A stretch of 64,000 bases of DNA from Candidatus Rokuibacteriota bacterium (GTDB lineage Bacteria; Methylomirabilota; Methylomirabilia; Rokubacteriales; CSP1-6), in assembly GCA_003220685.1 (NCBI GenBank), contig QHTE01000010.1, forward strand, positions 1 through 64,000, in the 5' to 3' direction. Shown one piece after another: positions 60,061 to 64,000 of this stretch (positions are counted from its first letter, which is position 1; every line of letters begins with the position of its first letter). A program made the translations under genes and the position numbers. The notes under the pieces are model-generated. The model did no database searches. It worked only from the letters and a program-made list of their open reading frames with translations, and was not told where the DNA came from.

Positions 60061-61352
60061 TTCACCGGGAGGCGGTCGTAGATCTCCTTCATCCGCTTGT
60101 TGGCCTCGTCGATCGCGGCCTCGGGCGTCACCTTGTCGACGATGACGCGCGTGATCATGTCCGTGAGCACGTTGCCCGAGACCACCTCCGCCGCCGCCGG
60201 CGTCGTCGGGCCCGGCCAGCCCACCGGATGGCCCTGCTTCACCGTCTCGACGACGATCTTGCCGGTGGGCGTGTTCCAGTACGGATCGTCGAGCGGCTTG
60301 GCAAAGAGCGGCACCATCTGGCGGAACGAGCCCTGCATGTACTTCACGAAGTTCTCGCGGGCCATCACGCACCCGATGAGCGCCTTGGCCTCCTTCTGCG
60401 ACTTGCCGTCCGTCGGTACCGCCCAGTTCATCACGAAGGTGAGCGCGAGGTTGCGCCCCGCCGGACCCTTGGGCATGACCTTGATGGCCGTGTCCTTGAG
60501 GAGCGGGTGCTGGGTCGACTCTTCCTGATAGAGGATGCTCGGCCCGTTCGGCGTGAACGTGATCTTGCCGGCCATGAACGCTTCGTTGTTGGTCGCGCCG
60601 GACCACGAGAGATAGTCGAAGGCCGAGGTCTTGTCCGCGAGATACGCGCGCGTCACGACACGGAGCGCCTCCACCCCGGCCGCCTTCGGGATGCCCGTGA
60701 ACTTCCCGCTCTTGTCCACCCACGCCGCACCGTAGCTCCAGAGCAGGCTCATCGCCGGGTCGTAGCCGTCGCCGGTGCGATTCCACGGAAAGCCATTGGG
60801 ATATTCCTGCACCCCGGCCTTCTTGACCTTCTCGGAGACCTTCTGGATGTCCTCCCACGTATCGGGCGGCTCGGCACCGACCTTGGTGAGGATGTCGGGT
60901 CGATAGAAGAGGACGAGCGGGATCGCGTAGTGGGGCACCGCGTTGTACTTCCCGCCGAACTTCACCGCGCCGTCGGCGTTGGGCAGGATGGCCCCGAGCT
61001 CCTTCGTGGCCGCCGCCACCACGTCCGACACGTCGGCGAGCCGTCCGAGGTTCGCCAAGCGCGCCGGCCCGACGGCGTCGAGCTCCGCGATGTCCGGCAG
61101 GGTCTTCGACTCGATGGCCGCGGTGAACTTCGTCCACATGTCGTCGAAGGTGTAGGTCTGGATCGCGAGCTCGAGACCGGCCTTCTTGGCGCACTCCTGC
61201 GCGTTCGCGTCGAGAATCTTGTCCGCGGGCGGAATGTACGTCTTGAGCCGCCAGAGGCTCAGCTTGCCCGCCGCGGCCGGAGGCCTGGGCAGCGGCACGA
61301 GGACAGCGGTCAACGCGACCAGGACGGCGAGCTTCTTTGCCAGCGTCCCCAT
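60057..61352 (-). CDS. Carbohydrate-type ABC substrate-binding protein (family 1)
   Basis: 431 residues. Signal peptide to about residue 28 (PRPPAAAGKLSLWRL). The fold is that of MalE/UgpB receptors: KFTAAIESKTLPDIAELDAV, HYAIPLVLFYRPDILTKVGA, PPDTWEDIQKVSEKV and WSGATNNEAFMAGKITFTPN. First gene of the operon, with its own promoter and a perfect dyad at the predicted start of transcription. The sugar is unknown. Confidence 0.9.
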   Translation of the reverse strand: MGTLAKKLAVLVALTAVLVPLPRPPAAAGKLSLWRLKTYIPPADKILDANAQECAKKAGLELAIQTYTFDDMWTKFTAAIESKTLPDIAELDAVGPARLANLGRLADVSDVVAAATKELGAILPNADGAVKFGGKYNAVPHYAIPLVLFYRPDILTKVGAEPPDTWEDIQKVSEKVKKAGVQEYPNGFPWNRTGDGYDPAMSLLWSYGAAWVDKSGKFTGIPKAAGVEALRVVTRAYLADKTSAFDYLSWSGATNNEAFMAGKITFTPNGPSILYQEESTQHPLLKDTAIKVMPKGPAGRNLALTFVMNWAVPTDGKSQKEAKALIGCVMARENFVKYMQGSFRQMVPLFAKPLDDPYWNTPTGKIVVETVKQGHPVGWPGPTTPAAAEVVSGNVLTDMITRVIVDKVTPEAAIDEANKRMKEIYDRLPVK

Positions 61353-61379
61353 GAGCTCCTCCTCTGATATCGTGCGTAC

Positions 61380-61436
61380 GCTGTCAGCCGTGACAGCGGT
61401 CGCCCACGTCTAGCAGCGAGGTCACGAAGGTGTCAA
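61380..61436 (-). promoter_or_regulatory. Promoter and dyad operator of the sugar-type importer operon
   Basis: Reading the minus strand: TTGACA (61436-61431), 18 nt, TAGACG (61412-61407). Transcription would start near 61400. Just at and after that point is a perfect dyad GCTGTCA-GCCG-TGACAGC (61380-61397). A repressor bound there would block initiation, a usual arrangement for LacI- or GntR-type control of sugar operons. The regulator is not in the window. Confidence 0.55.
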
Positions 61437-61455
61437 GACCAAAAGGGGGCGCGTC

Positions 61456-62454
61456 GTGCGCACGATCGACGTCCACGCTCACCTGATGCCGCAGTGCCTG
61501 TGGCGCGCCGTCGACGCCGGGGACACCTGGTACGGGACGCGCTTCGAGCCGGGGCCCGGCCTCGGGGCCACGGTGACGAACGGACGGCGCAGCCGCGTGG
61601 CGAACGCCAAGGTGCGCTTCACGCCCGAGGAGCGCCTGCGCGACATGGACCACCAGGGCATCGACACCCAGGTCGTCTCGATCCACACGCCCCTCTTCGG
61701 CTACGATCTCGAGCCCGCACAGGGGCGGCGGCTCGCGCGCGACGTCAACGACGAGATCGCCGCCATGACCCGCCACTGGCCTCGGCGCTTCGCGGGGCTC
61801 GCCACCTTGCCGCTCCAGGACGTCGGCGCGGCGATCGACGAGCTCGACCGCGCGGTGAACGTGCTCGGTCTCAAGGGCACCGAGCTCGACACGGTGGTGA
61901 ACGGCGCCGGCTGGGACGAGCCGCGGTTTCGACCGCTGTTCGAGGCCGCCGAGGCGATGGGCGCCGTGCTCTTCTTTCACCCGCAGCCCCAGCACAACTT
62001 GCTCTTCAAGGAGACGGACCGCTTCGGCCTCGCCAACAATCTGGGCGTCATCGTCGAGGACGCGCTGGTCGTCGCGACGCTCATCTTCGGCGGGGTGCTC
62101 GACGCGTGCCCCGATCTGAAGATCTGCATCGCGCACGGCGGTGGGCCGGCCTGCTTCGGCATGGGTCGGCTCGATCGCGGCTGGCGGGTTCGCTCCGAGG
62201 CTCGTCGGAACATCCAGACGCCGCCGAGCTCGTACCAGCGCCGTCTCTTCTACGACTGCGTCACCCACAGCGAGGCCGGGCTGCGGCTCCTGCTCGACCA
62301 GGTCGGCGCCGACCGCGTCGTCCTCGGCAGCGATTGGCCGTTCGTTGCCTGGCATCCCTCGCCCGTCGCGTGGGTGCAGGCCCTGCCGTACCTGAGCCAG
62401 GAGGACAAGGACAAGATCCTCTGGCTCAATCTGGAAAAGCTGCTCGGCCTCTAA
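61456..62454 (+). CDS. Amidohydrolase_2-family hydrolase/decarboxylase (ACMSD-like)
   Basis: 332 residues. HxH metal motif at the N-terminus (TIDVHAHLMPQ), barrel His in AVLFFHPQPQHNLLF, later His in KICIAHGGGPACFGMGRLDR and final Asp in RVVLGSDWPFVAWHPS: a full metal centre as in aminocarboxymuconate-semialdehyde decarboxylase. GTG at 61456; its 5' region is shared with the divergent sugar operon. The gene is intact and ends before a hairpin at 62492-62530. The substrate is unknown but may be a ring-cleavage product. Confidence 0.9.
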   Translation: MRTIDVHAHLMPQCLWRAVDAGDTWYGTRFEPGPGLGATVTNGRRSRVANAKVRFTPEERLRDMDHQGIDTQVVSIHTPLFGYDLEPAQGRRLARDVNDEIAAMTRHWPRRFAGLATLPLQDVGAAIDELDRAVNVLGLKGTELDTVVNGAGWDEPRFRPLFEAAEAMGAVLFFHPQPQHNLLFKETDRFGLANNLGVIVEDALVVATLIFGGVLDACPDLKICIAHGGGPACFGMGRLDRGWRVRSEARRNIQTPPSSYQRRLFYDCVTHSEAGLRLLLDQVGADRVVLGSDWPFVAWHPSPVAWVQALPYLSQEDKDKILWLNLEKLLGL

Positions 62455-62491
62455 CGCGTCGCCTGATCGGAAGGATGGCGGGTCGTACGTC

Positions 62492-62530
62492 GAGCTGGAG
62501 ACCCGGCCCGGCGGCCTGGATCTCCAGCTC
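62492..62530 (+). terminator. 10-bp hairpin terminator after the amidohydrolase
   Basis: GAGCTGGAGA (62492-62501) pairs with TCTCCAGCTC (62521-62530), loop 19 nt with further GC pairing, followed by TTTATG. It is 38 nt after the stop codon. This is one of the few stems here with even a short T-run. Confidence 0.7.
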
Positions 62531-62538
62531 TTTATGTA

Positions 62539-62817
62539 ATGCGCCCGGCGTCGCGACGAACCGGGCGCTCTGTTTCCTCGGTCGAAACGTCAGCGACGGG
62601 ACGGCTGGCGCTCGATGCGTTCTACGTCCTCGCGGTTCTCGTGCCGCTCCTCGCGCCGGTCGTCCTGCCGCTCACCGCTATTCATGTCGTGCTTCCGATC
62701 GCCCTGGTGGTGTCCCATCCGATCGCCGTCCCGACGGCGGCGCTCTTCGGCGTTTCTCGCCCCCGTCCTCCGCGACGTCGCGAACTGGTTTCTCGGGTTC
62801 TTTCGCTGACGCGCTAG
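62539..62817 (+). other. Possible small hydrophobic ORF, perhaps frameshifted
   Basis: A frame from the ATG at 62539 has a hydrophobic run (FYVLAVLVPLLAPVVLPLTA, then VVLPIALVVSHPIAVP) and ends in a basic tail. A neighbouring frame reads FLAPVLRDVANWFLGFFR at the end, so one base shift could join both into a two-span membrane protein. There is no Shine-Dalgarno sequence and I know no homologous family. The remainder of 62455-62827 holds only the terminator. Confidence 0.3.
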
Positions 62818-62827
62818 CCGCCGCGCG

Positions 62828-62856
62828 TTGACAGACCGTCGACGGGGCGGTATCTG
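62828..62856 (+). promoter_or_regulatory. Promoter of the MFS gene; leaderless start predicted
   Basis: A perfect -35 TTGACA (62828-62833), 17 nt, and TATCTG (62851-62856). The GTG at 62863 follows six bases after the -10, with no Shine-Dalgarno sequence. This predicts transcription starting at the G of GTG. Confidence 0.55.
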
Positions 62857-62862
62857 TCAGCC

Positions 62863-64000
62863 GTGCAAGCCGGCTCCTGGGCGGCGTTACGTCAGCCGCC
62901 GCACGTCTTCTCCGCGGTCGTCGTCGTCCTGAGCATCCTCGGGCCCGCGTTCAGCACGTTCATCACCGCGACGGTGCTGCCCACGGCCATCGCCGAGATC
63001 GGTGGGCTCGCGATCTACGCGTGGGCCTCGACCGCGTACGCCGTCGGCTCGATCCTGGGCAGCGCCGGAAGCTCCGTGGCCGTGCTCCGGATTGGGATCC
63101 GACGCGCGGTCGTGCTCGCGGTCGCCGTGTTCGTCGCGGGAGCGGGCGTCTGCGCGACGGCGTCTGGCATGCCCGTGGTGGTCGCGGGTCGCGCGCTGCA
63201 GGGCCTCGGCGGCGGCATGCTGATCGCGTCGGCGCACAGCATGGTGCGCGAACTCTTCCCCGAGACCCTGTGGCAGCGCATGCTCACCACGATCTCCTGC
63301 GCCTGGGCGATCCCGGCGCTCGGCGGGCCCGTCGTGGGCGGCGTGCTCGCGGGGCTCGGCCACTGGCGCGCGGCGTTCTGGGCCATGACGCCGATCGCGG
63401 TGATCGCCGCGGCCCTCACGTGGCGCATGCTTCCCAGGTCCGAGACCCTCGACCCGAAGCCGGCGCGCGTGCCGTTCGGACGCCTCGGGCTCATCTGCGC
63501 GAGCGTGCTCTGCATCGGCGCGATCGCCAACACGCGCGCGACCGCCGCGCGCGCCGCGCTCGTCGTCGGCGCCGCGGCGGCCGTCGCGCTCATGCTGCGG
63601 CTCGACAGCCGGTCCGGCGCGCGCCTGTTCCCGACGGGCATGCTGTCGCTCGGGAGCCGGATCGGACAAGGATTCTGGATGATCTTCCTGCTCGCCATGT
63701 CGACCACCCCCGGCGGCGTCTACGTCCCGCTGCTGGTACAGGTGCTCCACGCCGTCACGCCCGCGGCCGCCGGTTATCTCTACGCGGTCCAGTCGCTGTC
63801 GTGGACGATGGGTACGATCCTGAGCGCCCAGGTGACTCCGGTTCGAGCGCGAACGGTGATCGTGCTGGGGCCGCTCCTGATGGCGACGGGCTTCGCCGGC
63901 CTCTTCTTCACGATCGGCGCGGGCCCGGTCGCGGCCATCGCGGCCTCGCTCATGCTGGTGGGCATCGGGATCGGGACGTGCTGGGCGCACATCGGCACGG
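62863..64000 (+). CDS. DHA2/EmrB-type MFS transporter (3' end outside the window)
   Basis: GTG at 62863 opens a frame with no stop to the window edge (379 codons). It begins QAGSWAALRQPPHVFSAVVV and has ITATVLPTAIAEIGGLAIY, the Asp-less version of the DHA2 first-loop motif, followed by WASTAYAVGSILGSAGSSVA and GRALQGLGGGMLIASAHSMV, the conserved spans 4-5 region. PALGGPVVGGVLAGLGHWRA is motif C, common to drug exporters. It is probably a 12-14-span exporter. The substrate cannot be stated. Promoter geometry suggests a leaderless mRNA. Confidence 0.85.
   Translation, partial: MQAGSWAALRQPPHVFSAVVVVLSILGPAFSTFITATVLPTAIAEIGGLAIYAWASTAYAVGSILGSAGSSVAVLRIGIRRAVVLAVAVFVAGAGVCATASGMPVVVAGRALQGLGGGMLIASAHSMVRELFPETLWQRMLTTISCAWAIPALGGPVVGGVLAGLGHWRAAFWAMTPIAVIAAALTWRMLPRSETLDPKPARVPFGRLGLICASVLCIGAIANTRATAARAALVVGAAAAVALMLRLDSRSGARLFPTGMLSLGSRIGQGFWMIFLLAMSTTPGGVYVPLLVQVLHAVTPAAAGYLYAVQSLSWTMGTILSAQVTPVRARTVIVLGPLLMATGFAGLFFTIGAGPVAAIAASLMLVGIGIGTCWAHIGT

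Noticed and set aside
61381..62865. Shared 12-mer CTGTCAGCCGTG at 61381 and 62854
   Set aside because: Pairs of identical 12-mers are expected by chance in a GC-rich window this long; the contexts differ.
1..64000. CRISPR arrays, insertion sequences, integrases, rRNA or tRNA genes
   Set aside because: Looked for regularly spaced repeats, transposase or integrase motifs, cloverleaf folds and rRNA-like blocks; none seen by eye.

Overview
The window is 64 kb of GC-rich DNA, mostly gene-dense and unidirectionally clustered. The gene content is that of a soil or subsurface heterotroph: many ABC substrate-binding proteins, LLM flavin monooxygenases, Amidohydrolase_2 (ACMSD-like) enzymes, enolase-superfamily proteins, class III CoA-transferases and Tat- or lipoprotein-exported hydrolases. 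The mix resembles Candidatus Rokubacteria/Methylomirabilota or a deltaproteobacterial relative. That placement is an inference from gene content; there is no rRNA or other phylogenetic marker. I saw no tRNA, rRNA, CRISPR array, insertion sequence or phage module.

Layout. 1-7.6 kb holds single genes: an AhpD-like protein, a ThDP enzyme, a cupin, a HAD phosphatase, a 4HBT thioesterase, a TPR protein, MsrB and an NTF2-like protein. 7.8-13.2 kb is a complete peptide/nickel-type ABC importer operon (ATPase, receptor, two permeases, ATPase), followed by a gutted alkylsulfatase gene. 14.1-16.8 kb is a minus-strand operon coupled by stop/start overlaps (dienelactone hydrolase, LLM oxidoreductase, methyltransferase). 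17.6-20.8 kb holds a membrane protein, an MFS carrier, an e(P4)-type acid phosphatase and a nucleoside deoxyribosyltransferase. 20.9-23.6 kb encodes the receptor and ATPase of a BMP/PnrA nucleoside importer. Its two permeases lie at 34.1-36.2 kb in an operon with cytidine deaminase, an LLM monooxygenase and pyrimidine-nucleoside phosphorylase. The 10 kb between contains a GT-C-like membrane protein, dioxygenases (PhyH, a 2OG-Fe hydroxylase, AlkB), an orphan receptor and several broken genes. 39.1-43.9 kb carries two CoA-transferases facing a divergent promoter, and an NMT1-like receptor. 44.3 kb is alanine racemase. 45.5-54.7 kb is a long minus-strand run: NHL-repeat protein, carboxypeptidase-regulatory-like protein, P1-nuclease-like protein, lipoprotein methyltransferase, multicopper oxidase, CopC, and CopD fused to cytochrome c. 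54.8-55.6 kb is a TIR-like/deoxyribosyltransferase-like gene with a small HTH-like partner. 55.7-61.4 kb holds an intact enolase-superfamily enzyme, an LLM protein and a sugar-type ABC importer without an ATPase. The window ends with an amidohydrolase and a truncated DHA2-type MFS gene.

Two themes stand out. First, many genes are damaged by internal deletions, single frameshifts or in-frame amber codons: alkylsulfatase, two enolase-superfamily genes, an amidohydrolase, an epimerase, a lipoprotein, multicopper oxidase, the P1-nuclease-like gene and the TIR-like gene. This is either real gene decay or systematic assembly error. Second, three genes have promoter -10 elements exactly 6 nt before the start codon and no Shine-Dalgarno sequence, which suggests leaderless mRNAs. 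All family assignments are from reading the sequences; no database search was run.
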